A DNA stretch of 64,000 bases, taken from NCBI RefSeq assembly GCF_004117875.1, contig NZ_RAHW01000003.1, positions 248,001-312,000 on the forward strand, read 5' to 3'. This stretch comes from Geomonas oryzae (GTDB taxonomy: Bacteria; Desulfobacterota; Desulfuromonadia; Geobacterales; Geobacteraceae). Made by a program: the position numbers and the translations under genes. The notes under the pieces were generated by a model, which worked only from the letters and a program-made list of their open reading frames with translations, ran no database searches and was not told the origin of the DNA. The first letter of the stretch is position 1, and every line of letters starts with the position of its first letter. Of this stretch, positions 41,572 to 50,765 are shown piece by piece.

Positions 41572-42938
41572 ACTGCGCGGCGCTTTTAAAACGTGCCCTC
41601 GCCGCCGGGGGCGAGTTCGCCGACATCTACTACGAGGACGGCACCTACACGAATATAGCCTGCGAGGACGGCAAGGTGGAGCGCGTGCTGGCCGCGTCGG
41701 ACCGCGGCGTCGGCATCAGGGTCATCTCCGGCTTCTCCACCGCCTACGCCTACACGAACCAACTCGACTACCGCTCGCTTCTGCAACTGGCCGATACGGT
41801 GAGCCACGGCGTCCGCTCCGGGCTCCCCGCCCCCGATTTCAACCTCTGCGCCCCGCGCCGCGCGCCGGGACAGGCCGTTTCGCTGCCGCCGGACCAGATC
41901 GAACTCGCACGCAAGGTCGAGTTGGTGAACCGGGCCGACGCCGCCGCGCGCGGCTTCGATACGCGCGTCCGCCAGGTGCTGGCGGTGTACCGCGACTCCC
42001 GAGTGAGGACCCAGTCGGTGAACTCCCTCGGCGAATTCCACGAGGACGACACCTGCGCCTCGGTCTTCATGGTGCAGGTGGTGGCCCAGGACGGTAAAGA
42101 GACCCAGACCGGATACGAGCCGGTGGGTGGCAGCCGCGGCTTCGAGCTCTTCGACGCCGTCTCCCCCGAGGAGCTCGCGCTCACGGCGGCAGGACGCAGC
42201 GTGATGATGCTCGGCGCGCAGAAGTCCCCGGCCGGACGGCTCCCGGTGGTGCTTTCGAGCGAGGCAGGCGGGACCATGGTGCACGAGGCGATCGGGCACG
42301 GCCTCGAGGCGGACCTGGTGCAGGCCGGCACCTCGGTCTACCGCGGTCGCGTCGGGCAAAAGGTGGCTTCCGAGCTCATCACGGTGGTCGACGATGCCAC
42401 CATCCCCTACGCGCGCGGCACCTTCGGCTTCGACGGCGAAGGGACGCCGGGACAGCGCACCGTCCTGGTGGAAAACGGGGTGCTCAAGGGTTATCTATAC
42501 GACCGGCTCTCGGCGATGAAGGAGGGATGCGCCTCCACCGGCAACGGGCGGCGCGAGTCGTACCGCAGCCGCCCCATCGTGCGCATGACCAACACCCTCA
42601 TCGCGCCGGGCAAGAGCGATCCTGCCGACATCGTGAAAAGCGTATCCAAAGGGCTCTTCGTCAAACGGATGGGGGGCGGTCAGGTGAACACGGTGAACGG
42701 CGATTTCGTCTTCGAGGTGTCCGAGGGTTACCTGGTGGAAAACGGGGTGATCGGGGAACCGGTGCGCGGGGCGACCCTTGCGGGTAACGGCCCGGAGGTA
42801 CTGGGGCAGATCAGCATGGTGGGCAACGACCTCGGTTTCGGCATCGGCACCTGCGGCAAGGACGGCCAGGGGGTACCGGTCGCCGACGCCCAGCCCACCC
42901 TCCTCATCCCGGCCATCACCGTCGGCGGCGCGCGCTAG
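41556..42938 (+). CDS. tldD: Metalloprotease TldD
   Basis: 460 residues, zinc protease subunit of the TldD/TldE (PmbA) family, which processes unfolded peptides, e.g. microcin B17 and CcdA in E. coli. The zinc motif H-E-x3-H is MVHEAIGHGLEADL; other conserved blocks are GFSTAYAYTN, RVGQKVASELITVVDD, GTFGFDGEGTPGQRT, GNGRRESYRSRPIVRMTNT and GATLAGNGPEVLGQISMVG. The ATG at 41556 has GGGAG. The partner TldE gene is not in the window. Confidence 0.94.
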   Translation: MLEGIDCAALLKRALAAGGEFADIYYEDGTYTNIACEDGKVERVLAASDRGVGIRVISGFSTAYAYTNQLDYRSLLQLADTVSHGVRSGLPAPDFNLCAPRRAPGQAVSLPPDQIELARKVELVNRADAAARGFDTRVRQVLAVYRDSRVRTQSVNSLGEFHEDDTCASVFMVQVVAQDGKETQTGYEPVGGSRGFELFDAVSPEELALTAAGRSVMMLGAQKSPAGRLPVVLSSEAGGTMVHEAIGHGLEADLVQAGTSVYRGRVGQKVASELITVVDDATIPYARGTFGFDGEGTPGQRTVLVENGVLKGYLYDRLSAMKEGCASTGNGRRESYRSRPIVRMTNTLIAPGKSDPADIVKSVSKGLFVKRMGGGQVNTVNGDFVFEVSEGYLVENGVIGEPVRGATLAGNGPEVLGQISMVGNDLGFGIGTCGKDGQGVPVADAQPTLLIPAITVGGAR

Positions 42939-42971
42939 CGCCTCCGGCGCGGCCGGACCGCAGGCCTTTCT

Positions 42972-44474
42972 CTACCTCGAGCCGCGCCCTCCGTGCTCGA
43001 GTTCCTTTTGCAGCCTTTCCAGAACCGGCAGGACCCTGTCGCCGATCCATACCTGCGGGTTCGACGGGGTCTCCCCCCTATCCTCTTCCCACTTACCGAT
43101 GGTCTCCCTGCTTTTCTCGAAGGCCTTGGTGAAGCTGAAGGTTTCCTTCAGCGCCTCGCCCACGAAGGCCTGTCCGAACCAGGTGAAGTTCTCCCCGAAG
43201 CCGCAACCAAACGACTCGTGCGTCGCGTCCGACGCGGTGATGACGAGGCTTTCCGCGTCGTTGAGCGGTTCGACGAAGCCCCCGGAGAAGCAGGCGGAAA
43301 CGACGACCACCTTGTAACGGATGCCGGATTTCACGAGCAGCCGCTTGAGAAGTTCCGGGGTGACCTGCTTCAGCTCGAGGGGGGGATTGCTGACGGCCAG
43401 CTCGTGGTCCCGCGAGCCGTGCGAACTAAGGTAGAGGAAGAGGACGTCCTCGTCGCGGTTCATCACCTCGCCCACCCGTTTAAGGGCACGCTCGAGGTTG
43501 CCGACTGTGGCGAAGGGAAGCGCGGTAGCGCTCTGCGGGTTGTTCACCAGGAGCACCGAACGCCCGGCCGTGCCGAAGCGGCCGTCGAAGGTCTGCCGGG
43601 CCACGGTAAGCTCTTTGAGGAAAACGTCCTGCGAGGCGTCGCCGGCAAACCCAACGAAGTAAAGGTCCGGGACGCCGGGGCGGCCGTGCCGTAGGCGTGA
43701 GAGCTCCCCCTCGAGGAGCCGCGGCTGGGCGCTCAGCACCTCGTCGTCGATGGTGAGCGCGCCGCTCTCGTTGCCGCCCTCGCCGCTCGCCCAGAGGTCG
43801 CCGCGCTGGAAAAACCACAAAGGGGTCGCCACCAGGGCGAGAAACAACAAAGCGATCCCGAGGCGGCGCGAAAATCGGCGCGCTTGAAGGCGCCAGAGAA
43901 AAACGAGCGCCGCCGCGACCCACCACCCGAAGAAGCGGTAGTAATGCGGCGCGGAGAGGTAATCGGAAAGGGATTCGAAGCGCCGCCACTGCGCGAGCCA
44001 CTCGAGTACGCCGTGACAGAGTTCAACCGGGATGCTGAAGGCGACGAGCGCCGCCGCTAGTGGGACGACCCCGGACCTGGGCGCGAGAAGCCGCTGTGCC
44101 GCGACCCCGAAAAAAAGAAAGAGCGGCAGGTAAAAGAGGAAGTAAGGCAGCGAGTTCCAGTAGAAGCTGCCGCCGCGCCCGACCAGCAGGAAGGAGATCA
44201 GCAGGTTGAAGGCGAGGTCGGCCAATACCAGCATGGCCAGGTTGGCGGGCAGGGAGGTGAGTGCCTCAAACCCGCTGCGCAGAAAGAGCGCGCCGCGCAC
44301 TCCGTCCAGGAGGTCGCGGCCCAACTGCGCGAAAAGCGCACGACGCGGCGGGAAGCCGGTTTCCTCCACCCCGCCGGCGGTCGCCGCGGCGTCGTCGGCC
44401 GGGGCGTCGGAACGGTCCGTTTCCGTTGCCGGCGCTTTTTCGGGCGCCTTATGCATGTCAGGTTCATTGGGCAT
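42972..44474 (-). CDS. Membrane-anchored peptidase of family C13 (caspase-like fold)
   Basis: 500 residues. An acidic/Ala-rich cytoplasmic N-terminus (1-45), about five TM helices (around 78-98, 108-127, 135-152, 182-196, 207-223), then a soluble C-terminal domain with the clan CD His-Cys dyad: H352 in LFLYLSSHGSRDHELAV and C395 in YKVVVVSACFSGGFVEPL. Preceding DLYFVGFAGDASQDVF and RSVLLVNNPQSA fit C13 (legumain/GPI8-like) domains in Proteobacteria. No strong ribosome-binding site at 44474; an ATG at 44456 is an alternative. It converges on tldD. Substrate unknown; the active site could face the periplasm. Confidence 0.82.
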   Translation of the reverse strand: MPNEPDMHKAPEKAPATETDRSDAPADDAAATAGGVEETGFPPRRALFAQLGRDLLDGVRGALFLRSGFEALTSLPANLAMLVLADLAFNLLISFLLVGRGGSFYWNSLPYFLFYLPLFLFFGVAAQRLLAPRSGVVPLAAALVAFSIPVELCHGVLEWLAQWRRFESLSDYLSAPHYYRFFGWWVAAALVFLWRLQARRFSRRLGIALLFLALVATPLWFFQRGDLWASGEGGNESGALTIDDEVLSAQPRLLEGELSRLRHGRPGVPDLYFVGFAGDASQDVFLKELTVARQTFDGRFGTAGRSVLLVNNPQSATALPFATVGNLERALKRVGEVMNRDEDVLFLYLSSHGSRDHELAVSNPPLELKQVTPELLKRLLVKSGIRYKVVVVSACFSGGFVEPLNDAESLVITASDATHESFGCGFGENFTWFGQAFVGEALKETFSFTKAFEKSRETIGKWEEDRGETPSNPQVWIGDRVLPVLERLQKELEHGGRGSR

Positions 44475-44648
44475 GGTCGAGCATCATATCATGAAGACAC
44501 GGGTTTGGAAGAGTGTTTAACGTGGCTTTACTTGATTTTATTAACTTTTTTGTTTTTCAATCGCTTCAATCCTGATACCATTGCCCTCGGCCTGTACGCC
44601 CTGCCGCGCCGGCCAACCACTTTCCGATGCTTTAGCGAGGTTTCCACC

Positions 44649-46001
44649 ATGACGATCAACAAATGGTCCAAGTCGAGCTGGCGTTCCTTTCCCGCCAAGC
44701 AGCAGCCGGTATGGCCGGGAGAAGCGGCGCTGGACGACACGCTGAAGACGCTGTCCCAGCTCCCGCCGCTGGTTTTCGCCGGGGAGTGCCAGACCCTCCG
44801 GGCAGGGCTCGCCGAAGCGGTCGATGGCAAGGCGTTCGTGCTGCAGTGCGGCGACTGCGCCGAGGACTTCTCGCGCTGCACCGGGCCGGACATAAGGGAA
44901 CTTCTGAAGGTCATCCTGCAGATGGCCGTCGTCGTCGCCTACGCGGGGGAGAAGCGTGTCCTCAAGATCGGGAGGATGGCGGGACAGTACGCGAAGCCCC
45001 GCTCCTCCGATACGGAACTCGTGAACGGGGTGGAGCTCCCAAGCTACCGCGGCGACATGGTGAACAGTCCGGACGCAACGCTCGAGGCGAGAACACCCGA
45101 TCCCCGTCGCATGCTGGAAGGTTATTACCGCGCCGCGGCGACCCTCAACCTGGTCCGTTCCTTCACCCTTGGGGGCTACGCCGCCCTGGACCGCGTGCAG
45201 GCGTGGCACCGCGCCTCGCTCGACGCCCTTCCCGCGGGTCAGAAGTACGAGGACCTGGTGCGGCAGATCTGGAAGACCATCAACTTCATGACCGCGATCG
45301 GGCTCGACCCGCAGCACACCCCGCAGTTGAACCAGGTCACCCTGTACACCTCGCACGAGGCGCTCCTGCTCGATTACGAGGAGGCGCTCACGCGAATGGA
45401 TTCCACCACCGGCGGCTGGTACGACTGCAGCGGGCACATGCTCTGGATCGGCGACCGCACCCGGCAGCTCGAAGGGGCGCACGTCGAGTTCCTGCGCGGC
45501 GTGAAAAACCCGCTCGGCATGAAGATCGGCCCGAACTACGACATCGACAACATCAAGGCGATCGTGGAGCGGCTGAACCCGGAGAACGAGGCGGGGCGCC
45601 TCACCCTGATCACCCGTTTCGGGGCGGACAAGGTTTCCGGTTACCTCCCGAAGCTTTTGCGCGAGATGCAGCGCGAGGGGTACCAGGTGGTCTGGAGCTG
45701 CGACCCGATGCACGGCAACACCTACCAGAACGAGTTCGGCCAGAAGTCGAGGAAGTTCGAGGACATCCTGAGGGAGATCAAGACCTTCTGGGAGATCCAC
45801 AAGTCCGAGGGGACCGTGGCGGGGGGCGTGCACCTGGAGCTCACCGGCGACCACGTCACCGAGTGCACCGGCGGCAGCCGGCAGCTCCTCGACAAGCACC
45901 TGCACCAGAACTACCAGACCAACTGCGATCCGCGCCTGAACGCGGAGCAAAGCGTCGAGCTCGCCTTCGAACTCGCCGAGATGCTGCACCCCTGCAAGTA
46001 G
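44649..46001 (+). CDS. Class II 3-deoxy-7-phosphoheptulonate synthase
   Basis: First enzyme of the shikimate pathway: phosphoenolpyruvate + erythrose-4-phosphate to DAHP. 450 residues of the plant/mycobacterial class II type: VFAGECQTLRAGLAEA, VLQCGDCAEDFSRC, RVLKIGRMAGQYAKPRS, GDMVNSPDATLEARTPDPRR, YTSHEALLLDYEEAL, DPMHGNT and VHLELTGDHVTECTGG. The start is the ATG at 44649; the frame extends 198 bp upstream through AT-rich intergenic DNA without conservation. The 174-bp upstream gap holds T-rich sequence and a possible promoter not resolvable by eye. Confidence 0.96.
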   Translation: MTINKWSKSSWRSFPAKQQPVWPGEAALDDTLKTLSQLPPLVFAGECQTLRAGLAEAVDGKAFVLQCGDCAEDFSRCTGPDIRELLKVILQMAVVVAYAGEKRVLKIGRMAGQYAKPRSSDTELVNGVELPSYRGDMVNSPDATLEARTPDPRRMLEGYYRAAATLNLVRSFTLGGYAALDRVQAWHRASLDALPAGQKYEDLVRQIWKTINFMTAIGLDPQHTPQLNQVTLYTSHEALLLDYEEALTRMDSTTGGWYDCSGHMLWIGDRTRQLEGAHVEFLRGVKNPLGMKIGPNYDIDNIKAIVERLNPENEAGRLTLITRFGADKVSGYLPKLLREMQREGYQVVWSCDPMHGNTYQNEFGQKSRKFEDILREIKTFWEIHKSEGTVAGGVHLELTGDHVTECTGGSRQLLDKHLHQNYQTNCDPRLNAEQSVELAFELAEMLHPCK

Positions 46002-46040
46002 CGCGATCCCGGGGAGGGGGTACGGAAACGTCCCCCTCTC

Positions 46041-48020
46041 CTAGCGCCCTCCCCCTCTTTTCTGCAACGCACGTGCGAGGTTTTCCTGCGCCACGGCGTC
46101 CTCCGGCTTAAGCCGCACCGCTTCCTGGAACTGCGCGATCGCCGCATCAAGGTCTCCCTTTGCCAGGTACGCCTCGCCCAGGTTGCTGTACGCCTTCGCG
46201 TAGCCCGGGTGCACCGAGATGGCGGTCTTGAACTCGGCCACCGCCTCGTCCACCTTTCCGTTTCGAAGCAGCGCAAACCCCAGGTTGTTGCGCGCCTCGG
46301 CGAAGTTCGGTTTGCGTTTCAAAACGACCTGGTAGTAATCGATGGCGCGGCTGTCGTCCCCTTTCAGCAGACAGTCGACGGCCAGGTTGTTGTAGGCGGC
46401 GTCCAGCTCAGGCTGCAGGGCTACGGCCGCCTCGTAGCAGCTGACCGCGGCGTCGATGTTGCCGGTCTCGTCGAGAAGCCTCCCCAGGTTGTACAGTGCG
46501 ACCGGGTTGCGCGGGTTTATCTGCAGCGCCTTTTTGAGGTACTCCATCGCCTCGGGAACGCGCCCCTCCTTGGAAAGGGCGACGCCGTAGTGGTTGTTCG
46601 CCCTGGACTTCTCCGGCGACTTGGCGATCACGTCCCCCCAGAGGCTCAGCTGGCTCTCCCACACCGTGTTTCGCTGCCAGGTGACCACGGCAAACACCGC
46701 TACAAGGAGCGCAGCTCCCCATACGACGGCGCGCGTCGGGAGGTTGCGGCACCCGAGCAGGATGGCGGCGACCAGGGCGGTGAAGGCGCCGGCAGCTGGA
46801 AGGTAGACGCGGTGCTCGAAAATGACATCGGAGATGGGGATCACGCTCGATTCAACGGCAAGGGTCAGGAAAAACCAGAGGATCCCGAAGGCGATCATCC
46901 GCCCGAGTTCCCCCTTAACCTGCCGGTCTTCGTCCGACGGATCTCCTTTTCCGAAGCCGGAAACCGAGGAGGAGCGCAGCTGCGCCACGGCGACCGCGAA
47001 GAGACCTAGCAACAGTAGGAATGAAAAGAACACCTGGGGCGCGAACAGCGAGTGGTACACCGGGTAGTCGTAATCGAGGTTCTGGTTGACCGGAAGGACC
47101 AGCAGACGCAGGTAGGTAGCGATGACGCTGAACTGGGTGATCAGGTAATCGGCGCGCGAGATGTTGACCGTCTCTCGACTCAATTCGTTCACGTCCGAGA
47201 GGAGTTCACCGAGAGGCTTTCCTGCGTTGACAACAACGATAGCCGCGGCGAGAACGAAAAGCGCCGCCCCGGCGACGAGAAGGAGGTTGCGTTTCCGGCT
47301 CGGCTCGAAGAAACAGAAGTCGTAGAGCAGCAGCGCCAGCGGCAGCGTCGCCGCCACCTCCTTGGTCTGTACCGCGAGGAGGGCGAACAGTAGCGCGGCC
47401 GCGAAGTACATGAACGGAACCAGCGGCTTTCTTTGCCCGTTCTCTCCCGCGCCGCAAGGCGCAAGGAGCACCCTTCCCCGGGCGTAGCAGAACAGGGTCA
47501 GGAGGTAGAAAAGGGTGACCAGCGAGGCGAGCCGCTGCACGATGTAAGTCACCGCCTGCGTCTGCACCGGGTGGACCACGAAAAGAAGCGCGGCAAAGAT
47601 CGGCAGAAGTTCGAGGCTCCGGTGCGTTTTTCCGGTTCCGAAGAAGGGGGTCCGCAGGGTCACCCGCAGCAGGAAGTAGAGCACCCACGCGGTAAGGACG
47701 TGGATGAGGATGTTGAAGAGGTGGTAGCCGAAGGGATCAAGGGCGCCCCACCGGTAATTGAGGGCAAAGGTGAAGTACCCGACGACGCGGCGGGGATTGA
47801 ACGCCCTCCCCTCGCCCCCAAGGAAACGGGAGAGGTCCCTGATGGTCTCGTTATCGATGATGGAGGGGATGTCGTCGAGGACGAACGGGGAATGCAGGGT
47901 ATTGCCGTAGGCGGCGACGCCCAGGAGCATCATCAGCAACAGGTGCACCGGGATGCGGAATCGGTGGTAAAGGGTTTCAGGGGCGGGATCGGCCGCACCG
48001 GCAAGCTTCTGCCGCTTCAT
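46041..48020 (-). CDS. Multi-pass membrane protein with C-terminal TPR repeats (TMTC-like)
   Basis: 659 residues. About ten TM helices from residue 28 to 450, beginning with LLLMMLLGVAAYGNTLHSPFVLDDIPSI; the Asp-Asp pair after the first helix is the catalytic-type motif of GT-C O-mannosyltransferase-like proteins. Next come LFVVHPVQTQAVTYIVQR and VIFEHRVYLPAAGAF, then about five TPR repeats (ANNHYGVALSKEGRVPEAME; ALYNLGRLLDETGNIDAAV; AYNNLAVDCLLKGDDSRAID; ARNNLGFALLRNGKVDEAVA; AYSNLGEAYLAKGDLDAAIA). This matches bacterial TMTC-type proteins, suggesting protein glycosylation or an envelope scaffold; the activity is not proven. I chose the ATG at 48020 (AGAGGTG ahead) over a GTG at 48026. Confidence 0.85.
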   Translation of the reverse strand: MKRQKLAGAADPAPETLYHRFRIPVHLLLMMLLGVAAYGNTLHSPFVLDDIPSIIDNETIRDLSRFLGGEGRAFNPRRVVGYFTFALNYRWGALDPFGYHLFNILIHVLTAWVLYFLLRVTLRTPFFGTGKTHRSLELLPIFAALLFVVHPVQTQAVTYIVQRLASLVTLFYLLTLFCYARGRVLLAPCGAGENGQRKPLVPFMYFAAALLFALLAVQTKEVAATLPLALLLYDFCFFEPSRKRNLLLVAGAALFVLAAAIVVVNAGKPLGELLSDVNELSRETVNISRADYLITQFSVIATYLRLLVLPVNQNLDYDYPVYHSLFAPQVFFSFLLLLGLFAVAVAQLRSSSVSGFGKGDPSDEDRQVKGELGRMIAFGILWFFLTLAVESSVIPISDVIFEHRVYLPAAGAFTALVAAILLGCRNLPTRAVVWGAALLVAVFAVVTWQRNTVWESQLSLWGDVIAKSPEKSRANNHYGVALSKEGRVPEAMEYLKKALQINPRNPVALYNLGRLLDETGNIDAAVSCYEAAVALQPELDAAYNNLAVDCLLKGDDSRAIDYYQVVLKRKPNFAEARNNLGFALLRNGKVDEAVAEFKTAISVHPGYAKAYSNLGEAYLAKGDLDAAIAQFQEAVRLKPEDAVAQENLARALQKRGGGR

Positions 48021-48196
48021 GTTCACCTCTACATATGCGCATTAAACATAAGTTGGCGGAGTCTAACCTTTTTCGTCTCAAGTTGCAAGAAAATGCGCGG
48101 GGAGAGGAGATCGGCGGGACACGCTAAGGCCGCGAGGAGCGCTCGTGAAGTTGTGGGGGGCTGTCGTCGGGACGGCCTGGGCACTCGCGGAAGTTT

Positions 48197-48228
48197 TTGG
48201 TGTACGCCCGGAGTTCAGACGCTATAAT
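48197..48228 (+). promoter_or_regulatory. Possible promoter of pepA
   Basis: A perfect TATAAT at 48223-48228, 60 bp before the pepA start. The nearest -35-like hexamer, TTGGTG (48197-48202), is 20 bp away, longer than ideal, so the -35 assignment is weak. Confidence 0.35.
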
Positions 48229-48287
48229 TCAGCACGAGGTGCCCATTAAAATTATCGCGCCCACTTTCCAAGAAATGAGGTCATCAC

Positions 48288-49760
48288 ATGAGAATTGAGG
48301 TATCCGTCGCCAACCCGTTGCAATACGAGACCCCGGCGCTTGTGGTCGGATGTTTTGAGGACGAGCAGGATCAGTTGTTCATCGAGCTTGATGCCGCGCT
48401 CGGGGGGCTGTTACAGCGCCTTGCGGAGAGCCGCGAGTTTTCCGGCAAGAGGGGAACGTCACGCCTCGTCCACACGCTGGGCAAGTTCCCCGCCGAACGG
48501 GTTTTGCTCGTAGGTTTGGGCAAAAAGAAGGAGCTTGGCGGGGAGCGCCTGCGCCAGGCCGCCGGGACCGCGGTTCAGGCGCTGCGGGCGACGCGTGTCG
48601 CCTCTTTCGCCAGTGCGCTGCATCGCGCCGGGGAGCTTCCCGACGGTGTCGAGGCGGCGGCCGTCGGCATGCTCTTGGGAAGCTACAGCTTCGATCTGTA
48701 CAAGACCAAGGAGAAAGAGCAGCGCTTCAGTTTCGACACAGCGACCGTGCTGGTGGCGTCGGAAGCCGAGTTGGATGAGCAGCGGCAGGGAGCCGGCCGG
48801 GCCGAGATCCTCTGCGAGGCGGTCGCGCTCGCGCGGGACCTGGTTTCCCACCCGGGGAACGTGGTGACCCCCGTCTACCTGGCCGACACCGCCCGCGAGT
48901 TGGCCGAGCGCAACGGGCTCGAATGCAGGATCTATGAGCTGGACGAACTCGAGCAGATGGGGATGAACGCCCTCATCGGGGTCGGCAAGGGTGCCGCGAT
49001 CGCGCCGCGCCTGATCGTGCTGCAATACCACGGCGGCAAGGGGCGTCCCACGGTGCTGGTCGGCAAAGGGATCACCTTCGACTCCGGCGGGATTTCCATC
49101 AAGCCCGGCGCCGGGATGGAGGCGATGAAGACCGACATGGCCGGCAGCGCCGCGGTGCTCGGAACAATGGAAGCGGCCGCGCGGCTAAGGCTCCCCGTGA
49201 ACCTGGTCGGCATCATCCCGACCGCCGAGAACATGCCAGACGGCAACGCCTTCAAGCCGGGCGACGTCCTCACCTCCCTCTCCGGCACCACCATCGAGAT
49301 CACCAACACGGACGCCGAGGGACGCCTGATCCTCTGCGACGCGCTCCACTTCGCTCAACAGTTCAAGCCTGCCGCCATGGTGGACCTCGCCACGCTCACC
49401 GGTGCCTGCGTGGTCGCCCTGGGACATGAAGCGAGCGGACTCATGGGTAACGACCAGCGCCTCGTCGACGCCCTCAGGCGTGCCGGTGAGGAAAGCGGGG
49501 AAAGGGTATGGCAGCTTCCCCTTTGGGAGGAGTACGGCGAAGTGATGAAGAGCGACATCGCCGACCTGAAGAACTCCGGGAGCCGGGACGGCGGGAGCAT
49601 AACGGCGGGGTGGTTCCTGAAGCAGTTCGTCGGGGATACCCGCTGGGCCCATCTGGACATAGCCGGCACCGCCTGGAACGACAAGCCCCGCCCCTACGCC
49701 CCCAAGGGAGCGACCGGAGTCGGGGTACGGCTCCTGATCGAGTTTCTGCAAGCGCGCTGA
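48288..49760 (+). CDS. pepA: Leucyl aminopeptidase (M17)
   Basis: 490-residue cytosolic di-zinc aminopeptidase; hexameric in relatives. N-terminal macro-like domain (1-170), C-terminal catalytic domain with VGKGITFDSGGISIKPG, MKTDMAGSAAVLG, the signature NTDAEGRL, and DLATLTGACVVALG. In some bacteria PepA also binds DNA in Xer recombination and carAB control. ATG at 48288. Followed by a hairpin and two tandem-repeat arrays. Confidence 0.97.
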   Translation: MRIEVSVANPLQYETPALVVGCFEDEQDQLFIELDAALGGLLQRLAESREFSGKRGTSRLVHTLGKFPAERVLLVGLGKKKELGGERLRQAAGTAVQALRATRVASFASALHRAGELPDGVEAAAVGMLLGSYSFDLYKTKEKEQRFSFDTATVLVASEAELDEQRQGAGRAEILCEAVALARDLVSHPGNVVTPVYLADTARELAERNGLECRIYELDELEQMGMNALIGVGKGAAIAPRLIVLQYHGGKGRPTVLVGKGITFDSGGISIKPGAGMEAMKTDMAGSAAVLGTMEAAARLRLPVNLVGIIPTAENMPDGNAFKPGDVLTSLSGTTIEITNTDAEGRLILCDALHFAQQFKPAAMVDLATLTGACVVALGHEASGLMGNDQRLVDALRRAGEESGERVWQLPLWEEYGEVMKSDIADLKNSGSRDGGSITAGWFLKQFVGDTRWAHLDIAGTAWNDKPRPYAPKGATGVGVRLLIEFLQAR

Positions 49761-49770
49761 ACAAAGGAAT

Positions 49771-49792
49771 GGGGCGCCCTGACGGGCGCCCC
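49771..49792 (+). terminator. Hairpin after pepA
   Basis: GGGGCGCCC-TGAC-GGGCGCCCC: 9-bp stem, 10 bases after the pepA stop. No T-run, so intrinsic termination is uncertain. Confidence 0.5.
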
Positions 49793-49827
49793 CAGCCACC
49801 AGCCACCAGCCACCAGCCACCAACCAC
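49793..49827. repeat. 7-bp tandem repeat (CAGCCAC)5
   Basis: Four perfect units CAGCCAC followed by CAACCAC, immediately after the pepA hairpin. Intergenic, no coding role. Confidence 0.85.
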
Positions 49828-49864
49828 AAGCCCAGCCCAAGCGTTAGCGCCTTATCGCTGCTCT

Positions 49865-49936
49865 GTCCGACGCGTCAGACCAGTCAGACCAGTCAGACCA
49901 GTCAGACCAGTCAGACCAGTCAGACCGGTCCGACGC
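49865..49936. repeat. 9-bp tandem array bounded by identical end units
   Basis: Eight 9-bp units: GTCCGACGC, five GTCAGACCA, GTCAGACCG, GTCCGACGC. The two end units are identical. It lies 89 bp upstream of the EEP-family gene. It is the intergenic counterpart of the coding GTCGGACCA repeat at 37991-38035. Confidence 0.9.
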
Positions 49937-50024
49937 ATCCCCGCTCCGTTGACATCCCCCTGCCCGCCGGGTAGCCTTTAAAAGTTTTTAACCATGGGGT
50001 CACAGAACCCAGCCAGGAGCCCCC

Positions 50025-50765
50025 ATGTCGAAAACGATCTCGGTAATGACCTACAACGTCCACAGTTGCATCGGCACCGACGGAAAACTGTCGCCATTGC
50101 GCATCGCCGAGGTGATCGACCAGTGCAACGCGGACATCGTCGCCCTGCAGGAACTCGACGCGGGGCTGCAGCGCACCCGGATGATCGACCAGGCCCACCT
50201 CATCGCCATGACCCTGGAGATGTCCTTTCACTTCCACTCATCGATCCACCTGCAGGAAGGGGGGTACGGCAACGCCATCCTCAGCCGCGGCAGCGTCCGA
50301 CTGGTCAAGGCGGCCCCCGTCCCCACCGACCCGCTGCACCCCTCCTTCGAACGCCGCGGCGCGATCTGGGCACAAGTCGAGTTGGGGGGCGACAGCGTGC
50401 AGGTCCTGGCCACCCATTTCGGGCTGAACCGGGGCGAACGGGTCCGGCAGGCCCGCAGCATCACCGGCCACGAATGGCTCGACCACCCCGAGTGCCGTCA
50501 CCCCGCCATCCTCTGCGGCGATTTCAACGCCATGGCCGGCTCCCACGTTTACCGCCTGCTGACCCAACACATGCACGACGTCCAGCGCGGCGTCAAAGGG
50601 CGCTTCCCCAGAGGAACCTGGCCGTCCCAACTCCCCTTCATGCGCATCGACCACATGTTCGTCTCGCGCGACCTGAAGGTACGCAACGTCTCGGTTCCGA
50701 AAACCCCTCTCAGCAGGGTCGCCTCCGACCATCTGCCGCTCGTGGTCACACTGGAGCTGCCATGA
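50025..50765 (+). CDS. Endonuclease/exonuclease/phosphatase family protein (YbhP-like)
   Basis: 246 residues, EEP fold of Mg2+-dependent phosphodiesterases. Active-site blocks: VMTYNVHSCIG, IVALQELDAG (catalytic Glu), VLATHFGLN, AILCGDFNA, and the terminal SDHLPLVVTLEL (Asp-His). ATG at 50025 with AGGAG. Its stop overlaps the phospholipase D gene (ATGA). The pair matches E. coli ybhP-clsB, where the second gene is cardiolipin synthase B, so a role in phospholipid or lipid-linked phosphodiester metabolism is inferred. Confidence 0.88.
   Translation: MSKTISVMTYNVHSCIGTDGKLSPLRIAEVIDQCNADIVALQELDAGLQRTRMIDQAHLIAMTLEMSFHFHSSIHLQEGGYGNAILSRGSVRLVKAAPVPTDPLHPSFERRGAIWAQVELGGDSVQVLATHFGLNRGERVRQARSITGHEWLDHPECRHPAILCGDFNAMAGSHVYRLLTQHMHDVQRGVKGRFPRGTWPSQLPFMRIDHMFVSRDLKVRNVSVPKTPLSRVASDHLPLVVTLELP

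Noticed and set aside
49865..49936. CRISPR array
   Set aside because: 9-bp units without spacers. Likewise the arrays at 6588-6784, 37991-38035 and 58883-58985 have no spacer sequences.
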